A stretch of DNA of 64,000 bases from Pseudomonas sp. QTF5. GTDB taxonomy: Bacteria > Pseudomonadota > Gammaproteobacteria > Pseudomonadales > Pseudomonadaceae. The translations under genes and the position numbers were made by a program. Under the pieces are notes generated by a model. The model did not search any database and was not told where the DNA came from. It was given only the letters and a program-made list of their open reading frames with translations. The stretch's first letter is position 1. Each line of letters begins with the position of its first letter. The stretch lies in NCBI RefSeq assembly GCF_000512695.2, contig NZ_AZRW02000004.1, positions 124,001-188,000 of the forward strand. The letters run 5' to 3'. Shown here piece after piece: positions 16,942-25,847 of this stretch.

Positions 16942-18873
16942 ATGAGCACAAAAACAAATGCCACGTCTCTTTCATACGATGATAAGGACAAAAAAAAGCA
17001 CAGCAAATGGGCCGCCCGTTTTCCAAATCCGCCAGACTTATGCTTTGACTACCGAACACTGGTTGAACATGAATACGGCATAGCCAAGGCAACCAACCCC
17101 CACCATAAAATATGTATCATCGGCGCAGGCGTTACGGGTCTTACTGCTGCCAGAGAACTTTATCGCTGCGGTTTTACCGATGTCACACTGATAGAACAAT
17201 CGACCCGCATTGGCGGCAGGCACCTGACCGTACATGGAAACCATCCGATAAAAGAAAGTCATACACCGTTCGAGATGGGCGCCATGCGTCTACCGTTTTT
17301 CAATAGGGCAGGCGAACCACCGAAAGAAGGTCGATCGCTGATGGCGTACTACGCCAGGGAATTTGACCTGGCGCTTTCAGACTTCCCCAATCCGGGCAGT
17401 CAGTGGGTGTCCTCGACAGGCATTTATCTTCAAGAAGGAAGCCTGGGTGGTCGCCCGGCGCCGCACATGTTGATCTGGACCAATAAAGACGGTTTGACGC
17501 CTCCTCCCGATGAGGCGCTGCAAACGGTTTATGCCAAGTGGAAAGCCTTTGCCGCCCGGATGACTTGCCAGGTGGCCAAGGTTTACGCCACGCAAGAGTG
17601 GGAAGCCCTATGGGCCGCTATCGTCGAAAGGTACGAGGGGGTGTCGTTTCGCGAACTGGTCGGCATGCCCATCCTGGAAACCTGGGACAAGGGTAAACCG
17701 GGGGACTTCGGCGGAGTGGGCATGACCACGCACGAATCCCGTCTGTTCTATTCGATAGGCATCGGTGACGGTAGTTGGGGGGCCTTTTATGATGTGTGCT
17801 CGCTCTACCCGCTGCGTACCGCCATTTTCGGATTCAGCAGCCACTTGCAACTGATTCATGGTCGGGTTGACTCGTCCGGAGAACCGCTTCCTTCGCCTTT
17901 CTTGCACAGCGACGCGGTGTTTGACACGAAGGATCTGCGTTTCGACAGACCGCGCTACATCGGACTCGCGGCGCTGGCCGAATGCTTGTTGTTCATGAAA
18001 ATCGACACCACAGGACAGTCTTTTTACGAGCATTGCCTGGAAAGAGGCAGCGGTTTTTTCACCGATTCATCCGTCAGCAAATTGAAGAAGCTGGACGATC
18101 AGAAAATACGCGTCCACTACACTTGGAAGTTCAGCCAAGGCTGTCAATCACAGGAACTGTTCGATGACTTTGACGCGGTTATCATGACCCTGCCTTCGTG
18201 GCTGATCGAGACATGCATCAAACTTGAAAACTTCAACCAGCACATGCTGCCATTCGAAACGATCAATGCGTATAAAACGGCGCACTGGGAAACCAGTTGC
18301 AAAGTATATGCGCCATTAAATAAATCCTTTCTTTCAGGCAAGACCAAAATACCCCAAGCCATTGTCACGGACAGCTTCATTCATGACGCATACAGTTATC
18401 GCTATAACGAAAATTATCGTTATGACTGCATACTGCTAAGTTACACATGGGAAGACGACGCAATCAAATTGGCACTTTTTACCGACCGCGAACTGGTGAC
18501 CAAGTGTGTAGAGGAACTCGATCGAATACTGATGAACTCCGCCAATATCCAGGAGCGGATTTCTCCGTACATCCAAACTGATCACGCTGTGGTTCAACGC
18601 TGGATGACGGATAAGAATGCCTTGGGCTGCGCAAAATTATACAGACCCGGCACTTATTACGACGCGGTGAGCCTGATGAAGTACAACCGGGATTTCTCGC
18701 CTGTGTCCAGCCTGTATTTTTCCGGCGAGTCGTTTTCGGTCGATGCCGGCTGGACAGAACCGTGCTTTCGCGGCGCCGTGGATGCCGTCATTCATATCTG
18801 CAATAAAACCGAAGCCGTGTTTAACGGCGGATTCTGCATGACCGACTACCCGCACTATCGCGTCCGCGGCTGA
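16942..18873 (+). CDS. Flavin amino-acid 2-monooxygenase (tryptophan 2-monooxygenase family)
   Basis: A 643-residue FAD protein. The dinucleotide motif 'IIGAGVTGLTAARELY' (59-74) and 'RIGGRH' (89-94) bind FAD. 'EMGAMRLP' (111-118) holds the arginine that in IaaM binds the substrate carboxylate. 'LLSYTWEDD' (498-506) and the C-terminal 'GESFSVDAGWTE' (595-606) match IaaM and phenylalanine 2-monooxygenase. The family converts an L-amino acid to the amide with loss of CO2, though some members act as oxidases. The neighbouring nitrilase-type gene suggests the amide is then hydrolysed, as in lysine DavB/DavA. The substrate is unknown. The ATG was chosen for its GGGA Shine-Dalgarno; a GTG at 16876 would add 22 residues. 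Base use is more AT-rich than in flanking genes, a sign of transfer. Confidence 0.85.
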   Translation: MSTKTNATSLSYDDKDKKKHSKWAARFPNPPDLCFDYRTLVEHEYGIAKATNPHHKICIIGAGVTGLTAARELYRCGFTDVTLIEQSTRIGGRHLTVHGNHPIKESHTPFEMGAMRLPFFNRAGEPPKEGRSLMAYYAREFDLALSDFPNPGSQWVSSTGIYLQEGSLGGRPAPHMLIWTNKDGLTPPPDEALQTVYAKWKAFAARMTCQVAKVYATQEWEALWAAIVERYEGVSFRELVGMPILETWDKGKPGDFGGVGMTTHESRLFYSIGIGDGSWGAFYDVCSLYPLRTAIFGFSSHLQLIHGRVDSSGEPLPSPFLHSDAVFDTKDLRFDRPRYIGLAALAECLLFMKIDTTGQSFYEHCLERGSGFFTDSSVSKLKKLDDQKIRVHYTWKFSQGCQSQELFDDFDAVIMTLPSWLIETCIKLENFNQHMLPFETINAYKTAHWETSCKVYAPLNKSFLSGKTKIPQAIVTDSFIHDAYSYRYNENYRYDCILLSYTWEDDAIKLALFTDRELVTKCVEELDRILMNSANIQERISPYIQTDHAVVQRWMTDKNALGCAKLYRPGTYYDAVSLMKYNRDFSPVSSLYFSGESFSVDAGWTEPCFRGAVDAVIHICNKTEAVFNGGFCMTDYPHYRVRG

Positions 18874-18890
18874 CGCCCTCGCCAATCTTG

Positions 18891-18921
18891 CAGAACCCAT
18901 GCACCACACGCATCGGTTCTG
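18891..18921. other. Long hairpin after the flavin monooxygenase gene
   Basis: CAGAACC-c-ATGC, a 7-base loop, then GCAT-c-GGTTCTG forms an 11-pair stem with one mismatch, 18 bases after the stop. There is no U-tract. Together with the 237-base gap it suggests the next gene may have its own promoter. Confidence 0.6.
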
Positions 18922-19110
18922 CCTCTCGCCAATCGCTCTAGTGCAGTACTTCCAGCCTTTCCAAGGACAGTCGAAGGTACTTCCCTGCGCAATCTTCGGA
19001 CATGGACTACAGCCCAACCGGAAGCCGCTGACTTACGCCAGATTCGTATTTCAACTCTTATAAACACGCCATTAAACAGCTTGAAAAACAATAACAAGAG
19101 GTCATCAGTC

Positions 19111-19998
19111 ATGAGCGAACCAACAAGCGCTGTGCGTGTAGCAGTCGTGCAATTCGATCCACAAGTCGGCCTGACGAATCGTGACGCCAATCGGCGGCAT
19201 AGCCTGGAACTGGCCCTGCAGGCAGTACACGGCGGTGCCAATCTCATCGTCCTGCCCGAGCTTTGTGGTACCGGCTATTTCTTCAGCAGCCGGCAGGATG
19301 CCTTCGATCATGCAGAGTCGGTACCCGACGGACCGAGCGTGCAAACCTGGATCGATTTCGCCTGTAAACACAAGGTTTACCTGGTGGCCGGCCTGGTTGA
19401 GCGCGACGGCATGCGCCTGTTCAACACCGGCGTGCTGATCGGGCCGGATGGCTTCATCGGCAAGTACCGCAAGGCGCATTTGTGGAACCTGGAGAAGTTG
19501 TGGTTCACCCCCGGCGATCTGGGTTTCCCGGTTTTTGACACACCGATAGGTCGTATTGGATTGCTGATTTGCTGGGATATCTGGTTTCCGGAAGTGCCGC
19601 GAATCCTCAGCCAGCAAGGTGCGGACATCATTTGCAGCCTGAACAACTGGGTCTGGACGCCTCCACCGCTGTTCGATGATGCCGGCAAGTGCATGGCGTC
19701 GTACCTGACGATGACAGCCGCACACGTCAACAATGTATTTATAGCGGCGGCGAGCCGGATCGGTGAAGAGCGAGGGGCACGCTACCTGGGCTGCTCGCTG
19801 ATCGCAGGCACCAACGGCTGGCCGATTGGCCAGGTGGCTTCAGCGGACAAGCAGGAAATCCTGTTTGCCGATATCGACCTGACCAGCTCGCGCAGCGCGC
19901 CCATCTGGAACAACTTGAACGATCTGCACCGCGATCGTCGAGCCGATCTCTACGATCAGATGCTCGGTTACACCCAGCACCCTTGTCTGCCGCGCTGA
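19111..19998 (+). CDS. Nitrilase-superfamily carbon-nitrogen hydrolase
   Basis: A 295-residue cytoplasmic amidohydrolase with the complete nitrilase triad: Glu50 in 'VLPELCGTGY', Lys121 in 'GKYRKAHLW' and Cys154 in 'LLICWDIWFPE'. Such enzymes cleave linear amides or carbamoyl groups; DavA and AguB are relatives by fold. Next to an amino-acid 2-monooxygenase the likely substrate is the amide that enzyme makes, which would give an acid and ammonia. The ATG at 19111 is preceded by AAGAGGTC. It is 15 bases before the membrane-protein gene, so the two are co-transcribed. Confidence 0.88.
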   Translation: MSEPTSAVRVAVVQFDPQVGLTNRDANRRHSLELALQAVHGGANLIVLPELCGTGYFFSSRQDAFDHAESVPDGPSVQTWIDFACKHKVYLVAGLVERDGMRLFNTGVLIGPDGFIGKYRKAHLWNLEKLWFTPGDLGFPVFDTPIGRIGLLICWDIWFPEVPRILSQQGADIICSLNNWVWTPPPLFDDAGKCMASYLTMTAAHVNNVFIAAASRIGEERGARYLGCSLIAGTNGWPIGQVASADKQEILFADIDLTSSRSAPIWNNLNDLHRDRRADLYDQMLGYTQHPCLPR

Positions 19999-20013
19999 TA
20001 AGGGGCATGACTG

Positions 20014-21222
20014 ATGGGAACCACAAACGAAAAACCGCAAAATCCGCTTGCCGGCAGATCTACGCTGGACATGACGATCATCGGGTTGATGCTCGGCACG
20101 ACACTGTTGATCATCTGGCTTTCATTCACCTACCGGACATCCTGGTCAGCCCCTTGGCCAGACTACAGTCACATGGTATCGAGCCTTCCGGAGCCGAGTG
20201 CCTGGTTACGCTGGATTCTGGGAGACATCAGCGAGGTTGCGTTCTACAAACACGAGTTCGCTTCGATCGGGCTGTTGGCCGGCGCCTATCTGGCCTACTG
20301 GGCGAATCGAACGGGAAAAGCCTGGCAAGGCTTTACCATTTGTTACGGCAGCGGATTATGGCCATGGCTCGTCACCAGCTCGTTGCTTGGCCTGTTGCTG
20401 AGCAACCTGCTCTGGGGCTGGACGGTCACGGCCACCCGTTGGCAACCCACGTTTGCAGCCTTTGTTTCATTGCCGGCGGCAATGGTGCTGATGTTTGGCG
20501 GCGGCTGGAAGGTCACGATCAATGGCGCAATCATGGGCGCCGTGTTCGTCACCCCGATGTGCTTGCTGATCGTCAATTACGTCTGCAATCCCCTCGGTTT
20601 GCCAGCTGTGATCGGCAATGTCTCGGGCATGGCAATCGCCAGCGTCGTCGCGTTTCTGCTCTGCCGTTACCTGCCGAGCCTGGTGAAGTCCGACCCACCC
20701 GAGAAGCCATCGGAGTCTGTGCCCGTACCTGCCATCAGAAAAACGCCCGACTACGGCGTCATCTGGAGTATGCGCCGGGTGTTGGCCGACTTTTCGGAAG
20801 CGCCGTTCTTTGGCAATGAATGGGCCAGCCTCGGCTTGATAGCGGGTGCCTTGCTGGCTTACACATTGAACCCGACGAGCCCGGTGTATGGCACGGGCTT
20901 GCTGCCCCAACTGATCGCCGCGCAGGCGTTGACCTCGGCGTTAGGAGTGATGATCTGGCGTCGGCAATGGATGTTGCGCGGCTGGTATCCCACCTACATT
21001 CCGCTGGTGTCAGTCGTGCCGGCGGCCGTTCTGACATACGGCGGCAGTTGGCAGGTCATCGTCCCGAGCGCTCTGCTGGGGGCACTGATTGCACCACCGC
21101 TGGCATGCGCGATTGCCAAGCGGCTGCCGGCTGACATGCACGCTTTCATCGGTAATGTGCTGTCCATGGCCATCAGTACGTTGCTGATCATTCCGTTCAT
21201 CGGACTCCTGATAGTCAACTGA
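20014..21222 (+). CDS. Internally duplicated polytopic membrane protein, unknown function
   Basis: A 402-residue integral membrane protein with about ten hydrophobic segments and no signal peptide. Two halves repeat the same order of motifs: 'FASIGLLAGAYLAYW' / 'WASLGLIAGALLAYT', 'YGSGLWPWL' / 'YGTGLLPQL', 'MFGGGWKV' / 'TYGGSWQV' and 'VIGNVSGMAIAS' / 'FIGNVLSMAIST'. The halves span roughly residues 68-225 and 258-398, joined by a charged, proline-rich linker. This is the architecture of a transporter made by gene duplication. I do not recognise the family. It is tightly coupled to the amidohydrolase and may import the amino acid or export a product. Confidence 0.8.
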   Translation: MGTTNEKPQNPLAGRSTLDMTIIGLMLGTTLLIIWLSFTYRTSWSAPWPDYSHMVSSLPEPSAWLRWILGDISEVAFYKHEFASIGLLAGAYLAYWANRTGKAWQGFTICYGSGLWPWLVTSSLLGLLLSNLLWGWTVTATRWQPTFAAFVSLPAAMVLMFGGGWKVTINGAIMGAVFVTPMCLLIVNYVCNPLGLPAVIGNVSGMAIASVVAFLLCRYLPSLVKSDPPEKPSESVPVPAIRKTPDYGVIWSMRRVLADFSEAPFFGNEWASLGLIAGALLAYTLNPTSPVYGTGLLPQLIAAQALTSALGVMIWRRQWMLRGWYPTYIPLVSVVPAAVLTYGGSWQVIVPSALLGALIAPPLACAIAKRLPADMHAFIGNVLSMAISTLLIIPFIGLLIVN

Positions 21223-21300
21223 CGAAAGCCGCCATTGAGCTGTATCGCGGGCTCAACTCCGGATACAGCCACTTCTCATCACAAGCAAGCGAGGTATCAC

Positions 21301-22296
21301 ATGGACCTGCCCAAACTGGCCATCGCAGCGCTCGGCGGCACCGTGAGCATGCAAGCCAGGAACGCCAACGAAGGGGTGATCCCGACCGTCAGCGGCGAAA
21401 CCCTGCTGGCCTCGGTACCGGAGCTGACGTCGCTGGCACGGGTCACCGTAGAAACACTCGGACTGTTGCCCAGTGCCTCACTGGATTTCGAGTTCTTGCT
21501 GAGCGTTCTTGCCTGGGCGAACTTTCAGGTCAAGCAAGGTGCTGTAGGTGTTGTCATCACGCAGGGAACGGACACCCTGGAAGAAACAGCCACATTTTTC
21601 GATTACTTGTGGGAACACGACGAACCGTTGGTCCTGACCGGCGCCATGCGTTCGGCAGCCCAGGCAGGGGCCGATGGTCCGGCGAATCTGCTGGATGCTT
21701 GCCGGGTCGCGCTGGATGAAAATAGCCGTCGGCGAGGCGTTCAAGTGGTGATGAACGGGCAGATTCACACCGCGAGCGTCGTCCGCAAGACCGATTCATT
21801 GGCGTTGCAGGCGTTTTCCTCTCCCATCTTTGGTCCTACCGGCTTGCTGGTAGAGAAAACCGTCCGCTATCTACGTCAGCCGGCCCAACGAAGGGTCTTA
21901 CCCTTGCCACTACAGACCACACAGAAGATCGCTCTGCTGGAAGCGTCGCTTTCTGCTGACACCCTGTTATTGGAAAACATCCTCGATCTGGGCTACGACG
22001 GGCTGGTGATCTCTGCTTTCGGCGCAGGACACATCTCAAAGAGTTGGGCTGATGTCGTGGAAAAAATCGCAGAAAAAATTCCCGTCATCATCGCGACCCG
22101 AACCGGTTCTGGCTCCACCGCACAATCTTCCTACGGCTTTATGGGCAGCGAAATGGACCTGATCCGTAAAGGTGCATCGATGGCTGGATTCCTCTGCCCA
22201 CGCAAAGCCAGGATACTGCTTTGGCTGCTCGCTGGCTGCCAGTGCCAGGATAAGCTGGCGAACTACCTTAATGAGGACACCCGGTTTCAAAACTGA
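21301..22296 (+). CDS. Cytoplasmic asparaginase/glutaminase-family amidohydrolase
   Basis: A 331-residue member of the bacterial L-asparaginase family without a signal peptide. Active-site elements are Thr14 in 'ALGGTVSM', Thr90-Asp91 in 'VITQGTDTLEET' and 'TGAMRSAAQAGADGPANL'. It would hydrolyse a carboxamide side chain to acid and ammonia. It lies 78 bases after the membrane-protein gene on the same strand and is last in the set. Whether its substrate is asparagine or an amide made by this pathway is open; the family itself is certain. Confidence 0.92.
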   Translation: MDLPKLAIAALGGTVSMQARNANEGVIPTVSGETLLASVPELTSLARVTVETLGLLPSASLDFEFLLSVLAWANFQVKQGAVGVVITQGTDTLEETATFFDYLWEHDEPLVLTGAMRSAAQAGADGPANLLDACRVALDENSRRRGVQVVMNGQIHTASVVRKTDSLALQAFSSPIFGPTGLLVEKTVRYLRQPAQRRVLPLPLQTTQKIALLEASLSADTLLLENILDLGYDGLVISAFGAGHISKSWADVVEKIAEKIPVIIATRTGSGSTAQSSYGFMGSEMDLIRKGASMAGFLCPRKARILLWLLAGCQCQDKLANYLNEDTRFQN

Positions 22297-22300
22297 CGTA

Positions 22301-22317
22301 CAAAAAAAGGGCCTGCA
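22301..22317. repeat. Truncated copy of the zapE terminator arm
   Basis: CAAAAAAAGGGCCTGCA matches 22460-22475 (CAAAAAAGGGCCTGCA) with one base difference. The two copies flank the REPIN at 22352-22441 as a direct repeat; this copy lacks the second stem arm. Confidence 0.7.
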
Positions 22318-22351
22318 ATGCAGCAATGTCAGTCAGTTAAGGTGCGGAACC

Positions 22352-22441
22352 TGTGGGAGCGGGCTTGCTCGCGAAAGCTGCCTGGCATTCAACATTGAAG
22401 TCGACTGAAACACCGCTTTCGCGAGCAAGCCCGCTCCCACA
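22352..22441. repeat. REPIN, GAGCGGGCTTGCTCGCGAA type
   Basis: Arms at 22352-22376 and 22417-22441, in the opposite order to most copies, between the convergent asparaginase and zapE genes. Confidence 0.9.
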
Positions 22442-22460
22442 TGGGTTCTTCGGCGCGCAC

Positions 22461-22493
22461 AAAAAAGGGCCTGCATGTGCAGGCCCTTTTTTA
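22461..22493 (-). terminator. Terminator of zapE
   Basis: The perfect stem GGGCCTGCA / TGCAGGCCC has a 2-base centre and A and T runs on both sides, 15 bases from the zapE stop codon. Confidence 0.88.
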
Positions 22494-22507
22494 TTTTCCG
22501 AATCGCC

Positions 22508-23602
22508 CTACGGCTTATGCGCCCGGGACAGGAACTCGTGTGACTGCATTTCCAGCAAACGGCTAAGCGTGCGCTGGAACTCGAAATTCAGGCGACCGCC
22601 GGTGTAGAGGTCTTTGAGCTCGACTTCGGCAGAAATGATCAGTTTCACGTTGCGGTCGTAGAACTCGTCGACCATGTTGATAAAACGTCGGGCGATGTCG
22701 TCGGTGGTGACGCTCATCTGCTCGACATTGCTGAGCAACACAGCGTGGAAGATCTTGCCCAGTTCGATGTAATCGTTCTGGCTGCGTGGGCCGTCGCAGA
22801 GATCGCGGAAGTCGAACCAGGCCACATCATCGCAGGTGCGTACGGCTCGGATTTCACGGTTCTCGATCACCAGCACGTCGTTCTCGACCGCTGCCGTGCA
22901 TTCCGGCGTCAAGGCACGGAAGCTCTTGCGCAGGCTTTCCTGGGCAGCGTCATCCAGCGGGAAGTGAAACAGTTCCGCTTGCTCGAGGTGACGCAGACGG
23001 TAATCGACGCCGCTGTCGACGTTGACGATCTCGGTGTTCTGTTTGATCAGCGCAATGGCCGGCAGGAAACGCGCACGCTGCAGGCCGTCCTTGTACAGGC
23101 CGTCCGGTACGATGTTCGACGTCGCGACCAGGGTCACGCCGTTTTTGAACAGTTCTTCCATCAGCGTGCCAAGAATCATGGCGTCGGTGATGTCGGAGAC
23201 GAAGAACTCATCGAAACAAATCACTCGCGACTCGTCGGAGAAGCGCTTGGCGATGATGGTCAGCGGATTTTTCTCGCCGCCCAGGGTCTTCATTTCTTCG
23301 TGCACGCGCTTCATGAAGCGGTGGAAGTGAGTGCGAGTCTTTTCCTTGAACGGCAGCGCTTCGAAGAAGGTGTCGACCAGGTAAGTCTTGCCGCGACCAA
23401 CGCCGCCCCAGAAATACAGACCCTTGACCGGCGTCTGGTCTTTCTTGCCAAACAGTTTGCCGAGCAGGTTCGGTTTGTTCTGCGAGGCCGCAACCAGATC
23501 GTCGTACAGACGCTGCAAATGACGCACGGCAGTTTCCTGGGCGGCGTCATGGAAGAATTCCGGGCGTTTCAGATCAGCTTGATATCGTTCTAGGGGCGTC
23601 AT
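22508..23602 (-). CDS. zapE: Cell division ATPase ZapE
   Basis: A 364-residue AFG1-like ATPase of the Z-ring periphery. It starts 'MTPLERYQADLKRPEFFHD', has the P-loop 'GGVGRGKTYLVDTFFE' and Walker B 'VICFDEFFVSDITDAM'. It is needed for constriction under low oxygen or heat in E. coli. It is followed (upstream on this strand) by trpS as a separate unit. Length matches the family. Confidence 0.96.
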   Translation of the reverse strand: MTPLERYQADLKRPEFFHDAAQETAVRHLQRLYDDLVAASQNKPNLLGKLFGKKDQTPVKGLYFWGGVGRGKTYLVDTFFEALPFKEKTRTHFHRFMKRVHEEMKTLGGEKNPLTIIAKRFSDESRVICFDEFFVSDITDAMILGTLMEELFKNGVTLVATSNIVPDGLYKDGLQRARFLPAIALIKQNTEIVNVDSGVDYRLRHLEQAELFHFPLDDAAQESLRKSFRALTPECTAAVENDVLVIENREIRAVRTCDDVAWFDFRDLCDGPRSQNDYIELGKIFHAVLLSNVEQMSVTTDDIARRFINMVDEFYDRNVKLIISAEVELKDLYTGGRLNFEFQRTLSRLLEMQSHEFLSRAHKP

Positions 23603-23692
23603 AATTCGTTAGCAAGGCAACAAAAACGGGCCGTCACTGTAGCGACGACCCGTGGGAATGGCAATCGGCCCTTGGTCGGGCCGAGCCGCTGA

Positions 23693-25048
23693 TTATTCCT
23701 GAACCGGTGTCAGGGCAACGCGCAAAGCACCGATGGCAGCATCGCGAGCAGCGCTGTCGGCGAAGGCCGGACTGTCGGCAATGCACTCGCCTTCCAGCCA
23801 GACGCTGAAGCTCAGGTCTTCACTGCGCACGTCCAAGGCTTGACCGGATTGCAGCTGCTTGGTCACTTGACCTGCGGTTTTACCGTCGGCGAAGTGGCGC
23901 GACAGCAGCAGTTGTTCGCCATCGGCCGCCAGCAGACGAAAGCGGAAACTGCCGTCGTCTTCACGGAAGCTGACGAAGCGCGCGGCTTTCGCAGCTTTCT
24001 TCTTGGTGGTCGCTGCGACTTGGGTCTGAGCGACGAAAGAACGCAGGCCGACCGCCTCGCGCAGTTCGTGGAGGAACGGCGTCGCCACCGACCGGGCCTT
24101 TTTGGCGCCGATCTGCAGCATGTCTTCCAGATCTGCCGGGCGCTCGATCAGCTGGTGATAACGCTCGCGGGATTCTCCCAATTCGCTGTCGAGCAGCTGG
24201 AACAGACGATTCTTCGCCTCGCCCCAACCCAGGCCCTGAAGCAATTCGCTGCGGAATTCGTCGGATTGTGCCGGCGTAGCGAAAGCCTGGAACAAGGTGA
24301 ACAGGTGCGAGTTGTCCGGATCCTTGGCTTCGCCCGGGGCACGGGAGTCGGTAACGATCCGCGAAATCGCGTCTTTCATCTCTTTGGCGCTGCTGAACAA
24401 CGGAATGGTGTTGTCGTAACTCTTCGACATCTTGCGACCGTCGAGGCCTGGCAAGGTGGCGACGCTTTCCTCGATCAGCGCTTCGGGCATGGTGAAGAAC
24501 TCTTTGCCCTGGCCGAACAAGTGATTGAAGCGCTGGCCGATGTCACGGGCCATTTCCACGTGCTGGATCTGGTCACGACCGACCGGCACCTTGTGGGCGT
24601 TGAACATCAGAATGTCCGCGGCCATCAACACCGGGTAGCTGTACAAGCCCATGGTGATGCCGGCATCCGGGTCTTCGCCGGTTTCGACGTTCTTGTCCAC
24701 CGAGGCCTTGTAGGCATGGGCGCGGTTGAGCAGGCCCTTGGCGGCCACGCAGGTCAGCAGCCAGGTCAGTTCAGGGATTTCCGGGATGTCGGACTGGCGA
24801 TAGAACGTCACGCGATCTACGTCCAGGCCACCGGCCAGCCAGGTCGCGGCGATTTCCAGACGCGAGCGCTGGATGCGCAGCGGGTCATCGCATTTGATCA
24901 GGGCGTGGTAGTCGGCCAGGAAGTAGAACGAATCGGCATTGCTGTCACGGCTGGCGATGATCGCCGGACGGATGGCGCCGGCGTAGTTGCCCAGGTGCGG
25001 CGTGCCAGTGGTGGTGATGCCGGTGAGGATACGGGTACGAGTCGTCAT
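23693..25048 (-). CDS. trpS: Tryptophanyl-tRNA synthetase
   Basis: A 451-residue class I aminoacyl-tRNA synthetase. The HIGH-type motif is in 'GTPHLGNYAGAIRP' and the KMSKS loop in 'DGRKMSKSYDNTIP'. It is longer than E. coli TrpS (334 residues); the extra C-terminal 110 residues form the extension usual for Pseudomonas enzymes. The ATG at 25048 was chosen because the catalytic core begins there; the longer reading lacks support. The alpha/beta hydrolase gene ends 24 bases upstream, suggesting co-transcription. Confidence 0.96.
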   Translation of the reverse strand: MTTRTRILTGITTTGTPHLGNYAGAIRPAIIASRDSNADSFYFLADYHALIKCDDPLRIQRSRLEIAATWLAGGLDVDRVTFYRQSDIPEIPELTWLLTCVAAKGLLNRAHAYKASVDKNVETGEDPDAGITMGLYSYPVLMAADILMFNAHKVPVGRDQIQHVEMARDIGQRFNHLFGQGKEFFTMPEALIEESVATLPGLDGRKMSKSYDNTIPLFSSAKEMKDAISRIVTDSRAPGEAKDPDNSHLFTLFQAFATPAQSDEFRSELLQGLGWGEAKNRLFQLLDSELGESRERYHQLIERPADLEDMLQIGAKKARSVATPFLHELREAVGLRSFVAQTQVAATTKKKAAKAARFVSFREDDGSFRFRLLAADGEQLLLSRHFADGKTAGQVTKQLQSGQALDVRSEDLSFSVWLEGECIADSPAFADSAARDAAIGALRVALTPVQE

Positions 25049-25072
25049 GGGTAATCGCTTGTCAGACTGCAA

Positions 25073-25702
25073 TCAATTCGAAAGACGCGGCAGGATCAGA
25101 TCCTTGAGATCGGTCAGCTTGCCATGAAAAAAGTGTCCGCATTCTGCCACTTTCAGCAGCTCATGGGGGCGATCGAGCGCGTCGGACCAGTCATAAACCA
25201 GCTGCGGATCGATGACTTCGTCGGTTTCCGGCTGGATCAGGGTCAACTCGCCATGCTGCGGCAGTTGATCCTGGTCGCCCAAGCGCATGACGGCGGGCGC
25301 GACCATGAACACATGCTTGAGTTGCTCGCCCTTGGCTTCCAGGCGCCCGCCGAGACTGGCGGCAACAAAACCGCCGAAGGAGAAACCGAACAGAGTCAAA
25401 GGTATTTCAGGATGTTTGGCTCGCAACCACTCGGCCGCCGCCTGGGCGTCATCGACTTCGCCACTGCCCATGTCGTGCGTGCCTCCACTGGCGCCTACGC
25501 CACGGTAGTTGAAACGCAAAGTAATCAAACCGGCGTCGCGCGCGGTGCGCTGCAAGGTCGAGACGACTTTGTTGAGCATGGTGCCGCCCTGCACCGGATT
25601 CGGGTGGCAGATCAGCGCCAGGCTGCGGGGCTGCTCGCTGTCCAGATACAAGCTCTCTAATTGACCGACCGGGCCATCAATCACTACAGGGGTTTCGCGC
25701 AT
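25073..25702 (-). CDS. Alpha/beta hydrolase (serine esterase-like)
   Basis: A 209-residue cytoplasmic alpha/beta hydrolase. The nucleophile elbow is 'LFGFSFGGFVAA', the oxyanion region 'ICHPNPVQGGTMLNKV', and the acid and histidine are in 'ETDEVIDPQLVYDW' and 'VAECGHFFHGK'. It lacks a signal peptide. Members of this group are annotated as thioesterases or esterases, but the substrate is unknown. It is directly upstream of trpS on the same strand. Confidence 0.88.
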   Translation of the reverse strand: MRETPVVIDGPVGQLESLYLDSEQPRSLALICHPNPVQGGTMLNKVVSTLQRTARDAGLITLRFNYRGVGASGGTHDMGSGEVDDAQAAAEWLRAKHPEIPLTLFGFSFGGFVAASLGGRLEAKGEQLKHVFMVAPAVMRLGDQDQLPQHGELTLIQPETDEVIDPQLVYDWSDALDRPHELLKVAECGHFFHGKLTDLKDLILPRLSN

Positions 25703-25847
25703 AAGCAAGGAAGGAACTCCGTGACCTCGAATCGGGTCGACTCGTCTAGCCAATTGTCTGTGCCAATTCTATTGCGAGTGAATCGCGGTATACAGCGCAG
25801 GTTCGAGCCGTTAACGTAAAGCAAAGCCGTTTATAGAGGAAGGACTC

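Noticed and set aside
16942..18873. Naming the flavoenzyme iaaM (auxin synthesis)
   Set aside because: Family signatures fit, but the partner is a nitrilase-type hydrolase rather than the amidase-signature IaaH, and the substrate cannot be read from sequence.
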